Positions 15,043 to 24,762 of a DNA stretch of 64,000 nt are shown here, one piece after another. Positions within the stretch are counted from its first letter, which is position 1; every line of letters begins with the position of its first letter. Location of the stretch: positions 4,010,481 to 4,074,480 of the forward strand of contig OY282383.1 of assembly GCA_958295855.1 (NCBI GenBank). Direction: 5' to 3'. This DNA comes from an uncultured Poribacteria bacterium. GTDB taxonomy: Bacteria; Poribacteria; WGA-4E; WGA-3G. The notes under the pieces were generated by a model that had not been told where the DNA came from, searched no databases, and worked only from the letters and a program-made list of their open reading frames with translations. The position numbers were made by a program, and so were the translations under genes.

Positions 15043-16710
15043 TTAATCTCTCCGCAAACGAGATAGCCCATAAAACAACAGCACAATAATCCCTGTTCCG
15101 ACTGCAATGCCGATAGCAGAGGACACACCCAGTGCCGCAGGAAGATAGCCGCACACTAATGCGATGCTTGCAACGGTTAACGCATAAGGCAATTGCGTTC
15201 TCACGTGAGGCATCGGAGCACACCCGCTGACAATCGCACTGAGGATAGTCGTGTCCGAAATAGGCGAACAGTGATCGCCGAAGATTGCGCCGTCAAGCAC
15301 CGCACCGAGGCAGATGATTGTGGTGATGCCGTAGCTGCCGTTGTCAAGGGAGTAGGCGACAGGAATCGCTGTGGGTATGAGAATAGCCATCGTTCCCCAA
15401 CTGGTGCCGGTTGCAAAAGAGATGAGTGAAGCCACAAGAAAAACAAGGGCCGGAAACCACAGTGGTGAGACGACATCGCTTAGCATCGCAGCGATAAACT
15501 GCCCTGTCATCAGTTTATCGCAACTCGCTTTTAATCCCCACGCGCATAAGATAATCATGACTGGCATCAGCGTTCCTGAAACGCCCTCCCGCACGGCTGT
15601 GCCGATTGCTACAAAGGGCATCTTTGAGAAAAATCGCGCGCAGACAATCGCGGCAATAAACGCACTGCCTGCCGCCATAGCAATCACTTTGACGTTATTT
15701 GCTTCTGAAAGCGCGTCCCGCCATGCAGTCAGCGAGAAAACGGACCCGGTCCCCTCGCCATCTATCCATAAGCCCCCAAGGATTAAGCCGAAAAGGAGGG
15801 TGAGCGGAATGAACGCTGAAAAGATTTGGGTGTTGGCATGCACTGTGCTGTTGTCTGTAGTGGCGCTACCCATGACTTCCGCATCGGAATCTGAGACTTT
15901 TCCTGTGTTCCGGGCGCGCGCTTGTGCACGCCGCATCGCCCCGTAATCCTGCCCGCTAAATGTGTTGATGAGCACGAAAATGATAGTTAAAATGCAGTAG
16001 AACCGAAATGCCAACGCATCAAAAAACATTGAGTAGCCATCACTTGCTAAGCCAATGGACTTCGCAACGCCGTCAAACAACCCCACCTCATAACCGATCC
16101 ATGTGCTAACAAAGGCGAGCCCTGCAATCGGTGCACTGGTGGAATCCACAATATACGCTAACTTTTCCCGACTCACCTTGTACCGGTCAGTGATGGGCCG
16201 CATCGTTGGCCCGACAAGCATGGCGTTGCTATAATCACCGATGAAGATCGCTGTCCCCATCAAGGCGGTGATGAATTGGGTCGAACGCGGGCCCCTTGCC
16301 AAGTGAGATAACAGTGAAATCACGCCTGCAATCCCGCCCGACGCTACCACCACCGAAATCATGGACATCATGAGAAGGATAAAAAGGATTACCCAGATGT
16401 TGAAGAGATCTATGCCATCGTTGGTAACGGTTACGGCACGTGCAAACCAGACGAGTTCTGAAAAAAAAGAGCCAAAGGACAGGGGTTGTTGAAACCACGC
16501 GAGAAGGAATCCAGCACCGACTGCCACGCCGAGGCTCAGAAACAATCGGGTTGTCGTCACAGCCAAAATGATAGCGAGCAGCGGCGGAATAACGCTATAC
16601 CACACGAGTTGCGGATTAGCCACTGCAACCTGAGAACCCTGCCGCATCAGGAAAAAACATATCCCGAAAAATATGGATACACTCATCAAAATTTTCAGTT
16701 TGTTGTTCAA
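15043..16710 (-). CDS. NhaC-family Na+/H+ antiporter-like transporter
   Basis: The 555-residue membrane protein has about 12-14 hydrophobic helices. Motifs of the NhaC/ion-transporter superfamily include GDYSNAMLVGPTMRPITDRY, SREKLAYIVDSTSAPIAGLA (about 175-200), FATGTSWGTMAILIPTA (about 430-446) and GAIFGDHCSPISDTT (about 475-489). It probably exchanges sodium or an organic substrate for protons in the inner membrane. The TTG start has AGAGGA just upstream. It is convergent with the amidohydrolase gene and stands as a single-gene unit. Confidence 0.88.
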   Translation of the reverse strand: MNNKLKILMSVSIFFGICFFLMRQGSQVAVANPQLVWYSVIPPLLAIILAVTTTRLFLSLGVAVGAGFLLAWFQQPLSFGSFFSELVWFARAVTVTNDGIDLFNIWVILFILLMMSMISVVVASGGIAGVISLLSHLARGPRSTQFITALMGTAIFIGDYSNAMLVGPTMRPITDRYKVSREKLAYIVDSTSAPIAGLAFVSTWIGYEVGLFDGVAKSIGLASDGYSMFFDALAFRFYCILTIIFVLINTFSGQDYGAMRRAQARARNTGKVSDSDAEVMGSATTDNSTVHANTQIFSAFIPLTLLFGLILGGLWIDGEGTGSVFSLTAWRDALSEANNVKVIAMAAGSAFIAAIVCARFFSKMPFVAIGTAVREGVSGTLMPVMIILCAWGLKASCDKLMTGQFIAAMLSDVVSPLWFPALVFLVASLISFATGTSWGTMAILIPTAIPVAYSLDNGSYGITTIICLGAVLDGAIFGDHCSPISDTTILSAIVSGCAPMPHVRTQLPYALTVASIALVCGYLPAALGVSSAIGIAVGTGIIVLLFYGLSRLRRD

Positions 16711-16744
16711 GGAATTCCTCTCTTGTCAAAAGTGCGGGGCACAT

Positions 16745-16771
16745 TGTAAGGGCGGCGTGCTGTCTCCGCCC
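16745..16771 (+). repeat. R5 palindrome (TGTAAGGGCGG...CCGCCC), copy 1
   Basis: GGGCGG (16750-16755) pairs with CCGCCC (16766-16771). Related copies are at 20359, 28829 and 31739 (inverted), with weaker forms at 40158 and 58287. The loop sequence differs each time while the stem ends are kept. Confidence 0.75.
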
Positions 16772-16960
16772 AGTTTTGTTTCGCCTGGGCCATCACAAGA
16801 AAGTATACCATGACATGTTCAGAAAATCAAGTCTTAATACAGGTTTTTGTTTAGTTGAAGATATACGTGCGATGCCTTAGGGCTCGCCTGCCTTTTCTTC
16901 TTATAGGCGAGTTTTCCCAAGCGAGCGAATTTCCCCCGTGCAATCCTTCCCCAATCCGTG

Positions 16961-16966
16961 TATAAT
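16961..16966 (+). promoter_or_regulatory. Putative -10 box for the first ISP-like gene
   Basis: A perfect TATAAT lies 46 bp upstream of the ATG at 17013. The hexamer 17 bp upstream (GTGCAA) is a poor -35 match, so the promoter may be weak or activator-dependent. Confidence 0.45.
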
Positions 16967-17012
16967 TCGCGGTATCTAAATTCAATCATCGACAACACAC
17001 GGAGAAAACAGC

Positions 17013-20000
17013 ATGCCACATCTCAACATCAAACCGACACATAAGCCCATCAAAAACTACTACGCAGAACTCGACGCCTACACAAAAATCGGGGCAGAAC
17101 ATGAAGGCACCGTCCGAACCGCATTCCAAAGTCTCCTCCAACACTATTGCAGACAGGTCCACCTCATTCTCGTGTGCGAAAAGACACGCCACACAAAACA
17201 GAACAGACGCATCCGGTTAGATGGCGAAGTCGTCGATGCGTTCGGCTTGCCACACGGACACTGGGAAGCGAAAGATACACAGGACGCTCTCCCCACCGAA
17301 GCACAGAAGAAATCGGAAGCCGGGTACCCGTTTAAAAATATCATCATTCAATCGCCCACCCATGCCCTCCTCTATCAAAACGGCACCCTCCGCCTTGATG
17401 TAGACATGAGCGAACCGGAAAATCTTATCCATCTGCTGGACACCTTCTTTGGGTATCAGGAGGAGAACATCGCCGATTGGTATGCTGCGGTGGAAGAATT
17501 CAAAGAAAAAGTGCCGGTGCTGGGTGAAAAGTTGGCAGCGTTAATAGAGACAGAACGCCAAAACAACCCACACTTTCAGGAGGCATTCGCCCATTTTCAT
17601 CAGCAGTGCCAAGCCTCAATCAATCCGAATCTGTCTGTCGATGCGGTGGAGGAGATGCTCATCCAGCACCTGCTCACCGAGCGCATTTTTCGCACCGTCT
17701 TCAATAACTCAGACTTCACCCGCCGCAATATCATCGCCCGCGACATTGAAAACGTCATTGATGTGCTCACCGAAAGGACGCTGAACCGCTCCGAATTTCT
17801 TCGCCCGTTGAATCCCTTCTACGTTGCGATTGAGAAAACAGCCAGCACAATTACCGACTTCTCACAAAAACAGGGCTTTCTCAATACCGTTTACGAGCAG
17901 TTCTTCCAAGGCTTCTCCATCAAGACTGCAGATACCCACGGCATCGTCTATACGCCACAGCCGATTGTGGACTTCATGGTGAAAAGCGTTGAGCACCTTC
18001 TACAAACCGAGTTTAACCGCTCGTTGTCCGATACCGGTGTACACATCATCGATCCGTTCGTTGGCACCGGCAACTTCATCGTGCGGCTCATGCAGGAATT
18101 GGACCCCATCTCATTGGAGCGAAAATACACCGCAGTGCCGCCGGAACTTCAGTGCAACGAGGTGATGCTCCTGCCGTACTACATCGCCAGCCTCAATATT
18201 GAACAGCAGTTTTACACCGCCACAAATCAGTACGCCCCGTTTGAAGGGTTATGTCTGGTGGATACCTTTGAGGTGGCAGAAGCGCGGCAGACGCAGCTAT
18301 TTACACCCGCCAATACCGAACGCGTTGAGAAACAGAAGCAGACACCGATGTTTGTGGTTATCGGTAACCCGCCTTACAATGCAGGGCAGGTGAATGAGAA
18401 CGACAACAACAAAAATCGTACGTATGAGACGATGGATGCGCGTGTGCGGGAGACGTATTCGCAAGCCTCCAAGGCGACGAATAAAAACGCGCTGTCGGAC
18501 CCGTATGTCAAAGCGATTCGGTGGGGGTTGGACAGGATTGGCGAGGAAGGCGTTGTCGCCTTTGTGACAAACAACGGCTTTCTGGATGGTGTAGCGTTTG
18601 ATGGGATGCGGAAACACCTCGCAGAAGATTGCGATGCCATCTACATACTTGATTTGGGCGGGAATGTAAGAAAGGGATTGAAAGTCTCCGATGCGAATGT
18701 GTTCGGCATCATGGTAGGGGTAAGTATCAACTTGTTTGTGAAGAGAAAGGGAAATTCATCAGAAACCTCCCGCATCTTTTACTATCAAACAGACGACATG
18801 TGGAACAAAAAACAGAAGTTTGACTTTCTCACCCAACGTCAACACGCAGGCGCTATTGAATGGAAACCGCTTCAACCTGATGCGCGACATACATGGCTCA
18901 CCGAAGGGCTCCATGCCGAGTTTGACACCTTTATCTCGATGGGAACTAAGCAAGCGAAGGCAGCGAAAGGTGAAACAACAGATGTGATTTTCAAAACTTA
19001 CAGTTGCGGTGTCGGCACGAGCCGTGATGCATGGACTTACAACTTCAACCGAAAGGCCCTGACTGAGAACGTTCAAGGAATGATTGACACTTACAACACG
19101 GAAGTGGATAGGTGGAAACGACGAGAAGACAAGCAGGCAAACCTTGATGATTTTGTGCTCTCTGATGAGCAGAAAATCAAGTGGAGTTCTACCTTAAAAC
19201 AGAAACTGAAAGGAGGGCAAACCGCAGCATTTGCAGAAACTAAAATCCGACAATCGCTCTACCGGCCATTCACAAAATTGAACCTATTCTTTGATCGCGT
19301 TCTGAACCAAAGAGTTCACGTTTTTCCTTCCATCTTTCCTACACCTGAGACAGAAATGGAAAATCGGGTGATTTGTGTACCGAGTATAGGTGGACGTACG
19401 GGTTTTTGGTGCTATTTAGCAAATGTAATTCCGAATTTGACGATAACTGCTATAGATGGAAATCAATGCTTTCCGTTCTACACCTATGACGAAGATGGCA
19501 CAAACCGCCGTGAAAACATCACCGAGTGGGCACTGGCGCAGTTCCGAACCTACTACGGCGATGATACCATCAGCAAGTGGGACATCTTCCACTACAATTA
19601 CGGTGTCTTGCATCATCCCGACTATCGCGGGCGGTATCAGGCGAATCTCAAGCGTGATTTGCCGCACATCCCGTTCGCCAAAGATTTCTGGTGTTTTGCG
19701 GAAGCAGGGGCGAAACTCGCAGCCCTCCACGTCAACTACGAAGACCAGGACGAATACGATACACTGAAGTTCATCCAAACCCCGAACGTGCCCCTCAATT
19801 GGCGTGTGGAGAAGATGAGGCTGTCCAAAGACAAAACCTCGCTGGTGTACAACGATTTCCTGACGCTTGATGGCATTCCGCCGAGGGCGTTTGATTATCG
19901 GCTTGGCACTCGTTCGGCGTTAGAGTGGATAGTGGACCAGTACCGTGTCAAAACAGACAAACGGAGCGGCATCCTCAACGACCCGAATCGTGCAGACGAT

Positions 20001-20093
20001 GCGCAATATATTGTCCGGTTGATTGGAAAAGTAATCACGGTGAGTTTAGAGACAGTGGATATTGTTGAGAGGTTGCCTGCATTAAAGTCGTAG
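17013..20093 (+). CDS. Helicase-less Type-ISP-like restriction-modification protein, copy 1
   Basis: This 1026-residue single-chain enzyme has an N-terminal PD-(D/E)xK nuclease-like motif (D75 in GEVVDAFG, then E85-A-K87 in HWEAKD). A helical coupler follows, then an N6-adenine methyltransferase with motif I DPFVGTGNF (347-355) and motif IV NPPY (452-455). The C-terminal Type-ISP specificity region carries WDIFHYNYGVLHHPDYR. True Type ISP enzymes are about 1,500 residues and contain an SF2 helicase between nuclease and methyltransferase; none is visible here. It should methylate adenine at a specific site and may cut unmodified DNA. A close paralogue follows at 20404. Confidence 0.85.
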   Translation: MPHLNIKPTHKPIKNYYAELDAYTKIGAEHEGTVRTAFQSLLQHYCRQVHLILVCEKTRHTKQNRRIRLDGEVVDAFGLPHGHWEAKDTQDALPTEAQKKSEAGYPFKNIIIQSPTHALLYQNGTLRLDVDMSEPENLIHLLDTFFGYQEENIADWYAAVEEFKEKVPVLGEKLAALIETERQNNPHFQEAFAHFHQQCQASINPNLSVDAVEEMLIQHLLTERIFRTVFNNSDFTRRNIIARDIENVIDVLTERTLNRSEFLRPLNPFYVAIEKTASTITDFSQKQGFLNTVYEQFFQGFSIKTADTHGIVYTPQPIVDFMVKSVEHLLQTEFNRSLSDTGVHIIDPFVGTGNFIVRLMQELDPISLERKYTAVPPELQCNEVMLLPYYIASLNIEQQFYTATNQYAPFEGLCLVDTFEVAEARQTQLFTPANTERVEKQKQTPMFVVIGNPPYNAGQVNENDNNKNRTYETMDARVRETYSQASKATNKNALSDPYVKAIRWGLDRIGEEGVVAFVTNNGFLDGVAFDGMRKHLAEDCDAIYILDLGGNVRKGLKVSDANVFGIMVGVSINLFVKRKGNSSETSRIFYYQTDDMWNKKQKFDFLTQRQHAGAIEWKPLQPDARHTWLTEGLHAEFDTFISMGTKQAKAAKGETTDVIFKTYSCGVGTSRDAWTYNFNRKALTENVQGMIDTYNTEVDRWKRREDKQANLDDFVLSDEQKIKWSSTLKQKLKGGQTAAFAETKIRQSLYRPFTKLNLFFDRVLNQRVHVFPSIFPTPETEMENRVICVPSIGGRTGFWCYLANVIPNLTITAIDGNQCFPFYTYDEDGTNRRENITEWALAQFRTYYGDDTISKWDIFHYNYGVLHHPDYRGRYQANLKRDLPHIPFAKDFWCFAEAGAKLAALHVNYEDQDEYDTLKFIQTPNVPLNWRVEKMRLSKDKTSLVYNDFLTLDGIPPRAFDYRLGTRSALEWIVDQYRVKTDKRSGILNDPNRADDAQYIVRLIGKVITVSLETVDIVERLPALKS

Positions 20094-20184
20094 GAGCCCT
20101 CCGTATGCCGTGACCTCAAAGTAGTAGGCATACTCCGTATGCCGGACCTCAAAGTAGTAGGCATACTCCGTATGCCGTGACCTC
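20084..20184 (+). repeat. R6 array: three ~34-bp units overlapping a stop codon
   Basis: Units start at 20084, 20118 and 20151. Units 2 and 3 contain the perfect stem GGCATAC / GTATGCC with loop TCC, preceded by AAAGTAGTA. Unit 1 begins inside the last codons of the ISP-like gene (AAAGTCGTAG includes its stop) and is degenerate in the left stem. A further copy with a different but still complementary stem lies at 55816. Confidence 0.88.
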
Positions 20185-20233
20185 AACGGATTTTGGGGTG
20201 CTTCTCGGTTCAATGCCTTTCCTCAAAAAAGAT

Positions 20234-20262
20234 TTGACAACCGCAGGTATTTGTGGTGTAAT
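20234..20262 (+). promoter_or_regulatory. Predicted sigma-70 promoter for the second ISP-like gene
   Basis: TTGACA (20234-20239), a 17-bp spacer, then TGTAAT (20257-20262). It gives the second paralogue its own transcription start, roughly 130 nt upstream of the ATG. Confidence 0.7.
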
Positions 20263-20358
20263 GACTACAGCTCGGTATCGTGGCGGTGGATGCTACCTCC
20301 TTTCCGGGAGTGCCACCGCACCGTTTAGCAACAGTATCACGATGTGAAGGAAAACCAT

Positions 20359-20385
20359 TGTAAGGGCGGTGCCCCGTCCCCGCCC
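20359..20385 (+). repeat. R5 palindrome, copy 2
   Basis: TGTAAGGGCGG with GGGCGG (20364-20369) pairing with CCGCCC (20380-20385). It lies in the leader of the second ISP-like gene. Confidence 0.75.
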
Positions 20386-20403
20386 ATCTATGGAGAAAAC
20401 ACT

Positions 20404-23400
20404 ATGCCCGAACTCAACATCAAAACGACGCACAAACCCATCAAAACATACTACGCCGAACTCGAAGCATATACACACCTCGGCGAACAAAACGAAGGCA
20501 CCGTTCGAGCCGCATTCCAAAACCTACTCCAACACTATTGCCCCCAAGCCCACCTCACCCTTCTCTGTGAAAAAAGCCACTATACGCCAGAGAAAAGACG
20601 AATCACACCTGACGGTGAGGTCGTTGATGCGTTCGGCTTGCCACACGGCCACTGGGAAGCAAAAGATACCAAAGATGACTTGCACGCAGAAGCAGACAAA
20701 AAGTTTGCCGCAGGCTACCCCTCCAAAAACATCGTCGTGCAATCCCCAACCCATGCACTCCTCTATCAGCACGGGCAGCTGCAACTCGACCTGGACATCA
20801 CCGAACCGAGAAACCTTGTCCACGTGCTCCAGACCTTTTTCGCATATCAGGAGGAGAACATCTCGGCATGGCATACGGCAGTGGCGGAGTTCAAAGAGAC
20901 GGTGCCGGCACTCGGCGAGAAATTGGCGGCGTTAATAGAGACAGAACGCCAAAACAATCCACACTTTCAGGCGGCATTCGCCCATTTTCATCAGCAGTGC
21001 CAAGCCTCAATCAATCCGAATCTGTCTGTCGATGCGGTGGAGGAGATGCTCATCCAGCACCTGCTCACAGAACGGATTTTCGCAACCATTTTTGATAACA
21101 GAGACTTCACCCGCCGCAATATCATCGCCCGCGACATTGAAAACGTCATTGATGTACTCACCGAACGGACGCTGAACCGCTCCGAATTTCTTCGCCCTTT
21201 GAATCCCTTCTACGTTGCGATTGAGAAAACAGCCAGCACAATTACGGATTTCGCACAAAAACAGGGCTTCCTCAACGCTGTTTATGAGCAGTTCTTCCAA
21301 GGCTTCTCCATCAAGACTGCAGATACCCACGGCATCGTCTATACGCCACAACCGATAGTTGATTTTATGGTGAACAGCGTCGAACATATCCTCAAAACCG
21401 AGTTCGACCGGGCGCTTTCGGATACCGGCGTGCATCTCATCGATCCGTTCGTTGGCACCGGCAACTTCATCGTGCGGCTCATGCAAGACATCCAAGGCAC
21501 AGCGTTAGAAGAGAAGTATCGCCATGAGTTGCATTGCAACGAGGTGATGCTGCTGCCCTACTACATCGCGAGTTTGAACATTGAGCAGGAGTACTTTCAA
21601 CGCACGGGGACATACCTGCCGTTTGAAGGCCTCGCGCTTGCTGACACCTTTGAGTTGCTTGAGCAACGCCAGACAAAGCTTTTCACGCGTGAAAACACAG
21701 CACGCGTTGAGAAACAGAAGGCGGCGGATATGTTTGTCGTCATCGGCAACCCACCTTACAACGCGGGGCAGGTGAATGAGAACGACAACAACAAAAATCG
21801 GAAGTATGAGACGATGGACAAGCGGATAGCGGAGACGTACGCAAAAGACTCCAAAGCGACGCTCAGAAATGCACTCTACGATCCGTATGTGAAGGCAATT
21901 CGGTGGGCGTTGGACAGGATTGGCGAGGACGGCGTTGTCGCCTTAGTCACAAACAATAGTTTGGTTGACGGGATATCGTTTGACGGCATGCGGAAACACC
22001 TCGCAGATGATTGCGCCGCGCTCTATATTCTGGACTTAGGCGGGAATGCAAGAAAGGGATTAAAAGTCTCCGACGCGAATGTGTTCGGCATTCGGGTAGG
22101 GGTGAGCATCAACTTGTTTGTGAAGAGAAAGGGAAATTCATCAGAAACCTCCCGCATCTTTTACTATCGCACCGATGAGTTGTGGAACAAAAAACAGAAG
22201 TTTGACTTTCTCACCCAACGTCAACATGTAGGAAATATAGCCTGGGAAACGATTCGCCCGGACGCGAGGCATACATGGCTCACCGAAGGGCTCCATCCCG
22301 AGTTTGACACCTTTATCCCGATGGGGACTAAGAAAGCGAAGGCAGTCAAAGGCGCGGCGGTGGATGTGATTTTCAAAACCTATAGCAACGGTGTTAAAAC
22401 CAATCGTGATGCGTGGGCTTACAACTTTAACCGAAACACCCTGACTGAGAACGTTCAGCGAATGGTTGGCACTTACAACGCGGAAGCAGATAGGTGGAAA
22501 CGGCGGGAAGACAAGGCAGCAAACCTTGATGATTTTGTGGCGTATGATGACACCAGAATCAGTTGGAGTCGGGACTTAAAGGTGAAGTTGAAGCGTGGGA
22601 CAATTGCTGAATATACGGAAAATAAGGTTAGGCCATCCCTCTACCGCCCGTTTACCAAATTGCATCTCTACTTTGACCGGACGATGAACGATGTCGTATC
22701 CATGTTTCCATCCATCTTCCCCATGCCGGAAACTGAAAGAGAAAATAGAGTAATCTGTGTTAGTTCCCCAGGTGCAACCCAACCTTTTCGCGTGTTGATA
22801 GTTGATGTAATTCCAGATTGCCACATCACAGGCGATACCCAGTGTTTCTCCTTCTACACCTACAATGAGGATGGCACGAACCGCCGTGAAAACATCACCG
22901 AGTGGGCGTTGGCGCAGTTCCGCACGCACTACCAAGATGATACCATTTCCAAGTGGGACATCTTCCACTACAATTACGGTGTCTTGCATCATCCCGATTA
23001 TCGCGATCGGTATCAGGCGAACCTCAAGCGTGATCTGCCGCACATTCCCTTCGCGGAAGACTTTTGGGGCTTTGCCAACGCAGGGGCGGAATTAGCAACT
23101 CTCCACCTCAACTACGAATCCGCTCCGAAATATGAAAAGTTGAGATACTATGAACAGCCGGGGATGCAGGTAGAGTGGCACGTGGAAAAAATGAAACTCT
23201 CCAAAGACAAGACACAATTGAAATATAATGATTTCTTGACGCTTGATGGCATCCCTGCGGAAGCTTATGAATACCGCTTAGGGACCCGTTCCGCATTGGA
23301 GTGGATAGTGGATCAGTACCGCGTGAAGACAGACAAACGGAGCGGCATCCTCAACGACCCGAATCATGCCGGCGATCCGCAATATATTGTCAAGTTGATT

Positions 23401-23469
23401 GGCAAGGTAATCACTGTGAGTTTGGAGACGGTGGATATTATTGAGAGATTGCCCGCCTTAAAGTCGTAG
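20404..23469 (+). CDS. Helicase-less Type-ISP-like restriction-modification protein, copy 2
   Basis: This 1021-residue paralogue of the preceding gene has the same architecture: nuclease-like D...EAK motif in GEVVDAFG/HWEAKD, methyltransferase motif I DPFVGTGNF, motif IV NPPY, and the ISP C-terminal IFHYNYGVLHHPDYR. Blocks of near-identical DNA (for example 20926-21345 against 17545-17965) alternate with diverged blocks, and divergence is marked in the likely target-recognition part (about residues 740-800). ATG 20404 is chosen; a GTG at 20344 would translate through the R5 repeat. It has its own promoter and probably a different DNA specificity (inference). Confidence 0.85.
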   Translation: MPELNIKTTHKPIKTYYAELEAYTHLGEQNEGTVRAAFQNLLQHYCPQAHLTLLCEKSHYTPEKRRITPDGEVVDAFGLPHGHWEAKDTKDDLHAEADKKFAAGYPSKNIVVQSPTHALLYQHGQLQLDLDITEPRNLVHVLQTFFAYQEENISAWHTAVAEFKETVPALGEKLAALIETERQNNPHFQAAFAHFHQQCQASINPNLSVDAVEEMLIQHLLTERIFATIFDNRDFTRRNIIARDIENVIDVLTERTLNRSEFLRPLNPFYVAIEKTASTITDFAQKQGFLNAVYEQFFQGFSIKTADTHGIVYTPQPIVDFMVNSVEHILKTEFDRALSDTGVHLIDPFVGTGNFIVRLMQDIQGTALEEKYRHELHCNEVMLLPYYIASLNIEQEYFQRTGTYLPFEGLALADTFELLEQRQTKLFTRENTARVEKQKAADMFVVIGNPPYNAGQVNENDNNKNRKYETMDKRIAETYAKDSKATLRNALYDPYVKAIRWALDRIGEDGVVALVTNNSLVDGISFDGMRKHLADDCAALYILDLGGNARKGLKVSDANVFGIRVGVSINLFVKRKGNSSETSRIFYYRTDELWNKKQKFDFLTQRQHVGNIAWETIRPDARHTWLTEGLHPEFDTFIPMGTKKAKAVKGAAVDVIFKTYSNGVKTNRDAWAYNFNRNTLTENVQRMVGTYNAEADRWKRREDKAANLDDFVAYDDTRISWSRDLKVKLKRGTIAEYTENKVRPSLYRPFTKLHLYFDRTMNDVVSMFPSIFPMPETERENRVICVSSPGATQPFRVLIVDVIPDCHITGDTQCFSFYTYNEDGTNRRENITEWALAQFRTHYQDDTISKWDIFHYNYGVLHHPDYRDRYQANLKRDLPHIPFAEDFWGFANAGAELATLHLNYESAPKYEKLRYYEQPGMQVEWHVEKMKLSKDKTQLKYNDFLTLDGIPAEAYEYRLGTRSALEWIVDQYRVKTDKRSGILNDPNHAGDPQYIVKLIGKVITVSLETVDIIERLPALKS

Positions 23470-23525
23470 GAGCCCTCCGTGGGTTCTCCGTGCCCTTGGC
23501 ACTGCATTGTCATAATATTTTTTCG

Positions 23526-23554
23526 TTGATGCTTCTTGTCAAATGTGCTATTAT
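23526..23554 (+). promoter_or_regulatory. Predicted promoter for the SIR2-STAND operon
   Basis: TTGATG (23526-23531), a 17-bp spacer, then TATTAT (23549-23554), about 92 bp upstream of the SIR2 ATG. Confidence 0.6.
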
Positions 23555-23646
23555 TTTAACGGACGAGCGGTTGAAATGAATTTTCCATGTATCTTCTGCA
23601 ATGAGGTTTTTCGCTAGATGCTTGTGCGATTATTCTAGATTTTTAC

Positions 23647-24762
23647 ATGAACAATCAAGAAATTTTTACACCTGAAGAACGAGACGAAAACATTGAGCGA
23701 AAGCGTGAACTGATTGAACTTGTTGCTTCAGGAGAAGCTGTACTCATCGTTGGTGCCGGAAGTAGCGTGCGTGTTGGCTACGTGACTTGGGCCGGTCTTC
23801 TGGAGGAATTGGAGAATTTAGCCAATGAATGTGGTGACGGCCTCAATCAAAGGCGCAAGAATGATTCGTTAGCATACGCTGAAGACATCAAATCACATAT
23901 TATGAATAAAAAGGGAAATCTATACAGATACTATGCTTTGCTGTATGAACTGTTTAAACCGAGACACCCTTCGTTTGATGGTTTTCACAAGATGCTTGTC
24001 TCGTTGCCTTTCAGAGGAATATTAACGACAAATTACGACACCGTCCTCGAAGCCGCTTTAAATGACAAAGATCCTACACGCGCACACGACAATACGTTAG
24101 TAATCGGCAGTCATCCAGCAATTCGCGTTCATGAATTTCTGATGTCAATGAACAATGATAAGCGAATTCCTCAACGGATAGCATACTTGCACGAGAGTAT
24201 TGATAGGTCAGATAGTATTATCCTAGGTATTAAAGACTACCGCAGAACTTATGGTTTTAGGCTTACTGCAAATCAAGAGCAGAGGGATTCTGAATGGACG
24301 CTGCACCGAAAATTACTATGGGCTATATTGGCGACTCGCCGCGTCGTTTTTATCGGTTTCAGCATGAATGATCCCTATTTCAATAAGATGTTAGAAACCG
24401 TCAGTGCAGACTTGTGGATATGGGACAAATCCATTCACTTTGCAATTATGGATATCTCCTCTGAAAGTGCCGAGGATTCAAAAGATAAAGCTGAAATGTT
24501 CAGAAAAGAGTACGGTGTTGGCACTGTATTCTACGATAATTCTGACAAATCATATCAGGGTCTGGATGGTATCATTGCTGAGATTGACAAAAAGTGCCAT
24601 GTTGAGAGTCCATCAACGACTACGGGTCAAGACTTGTCAGGCGATAGTGAGCGTCCCGAAGATGAGAAACCGAAATCCGTCGCAAGTAGGGCGAAAGATA
24701 AACCGACTTGGCTTAGACGAGTAAGCCGACGTATAGCAAGGAGAATAGACGATGAAAATTAA
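23647..24762 (+). CDS. SIR2-like (SIR2_2) NAD-hydrolase-type defence effector
   Basis: The 371-residue protein has SIR2-family NAD-binding motifs: IVGAGSS (residues 34-40), LTTNYD (126-131), the catalytic-position His in AYLHES (His182), and FIGFSMNDPYF (235-245). These are typical of SIR2_2 domains that deplete NAD+ in phage-defence systems such as Thoeris, DSR and some Avs proteins. The C-terminal 60 residues are hydrophilic and end in an Arg-rich helix (RRVSRRIARRIDD), perhaps contacting the partner. The stop overlaps the next gene by 11 bp, so the ATPase is its obligate partner. NADase activity is inferred from the family, not seen. Confidence 0.85.
   Translation: MNNQEIFTPEERDENIERKRELIELVASGEAVLIVGAGSSVRVGYVTWAGLLEELENLANECGDGLNQRRKNDSLAYAEDIKSHIMNKKGNLYRYYALLYELFKPRHPSFDGFHKMLVSLPFRGILTTNYDTVLEAALNDKDPTRAHDNTLVIGSHPAIRVHEFLMSMNNDKRIPQRIAYLHESIDRSDSIILGIKDYRRTYGFRLTANQEQRDSEWTLHRKLLWAILATRRVVFIGFSMNDPYFNKMLETVSADLWIWDKSIHFAIMDISSESAEDSKDKAEMFRKEYGVGTVFYDNSDKSYQGLDGIIAEIDKKCHVESPSTTTGQDLSGDSERPEDEKPKSVASRAKDKPTWLRRVSRRIARRIDDEN

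Larger units (their letters stand above)
16711..17012. other. Intergenic region with R5 palindrome, hairpin and promoter
   Basis: No convincing gene. It contains a GGGCGG/CCGCCC palindrome (16745-16771), a CTCGCCT/AGGCGAG hairpin with a T-run (16883-16915), and a TATAAT at 16961-16966. Confidence 0.7.
20094..20403. other. Spacer between the two ISP-like genes
   Basis: About 310 bp without a gene. It contains the rest of the R6 array (to 20184), a promoter (20234-20262), and an R5 palindrome (20359-20385) just before the second gene. Confidence 0.75.

Noticed and set aside
15371..15946. 191-residue plus-strand frame opposite the NhaC-like gene
   Set aside because: Antisense shadow; the minus strand encodes a coherent multi-helix transporter.
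16834..17019. Small minus-strand gene before the first ISP-like gene
   Set aside because: It overlaps a hairpin and the promoter region, has no ribosome binding site, and no conserved pattern is visible.
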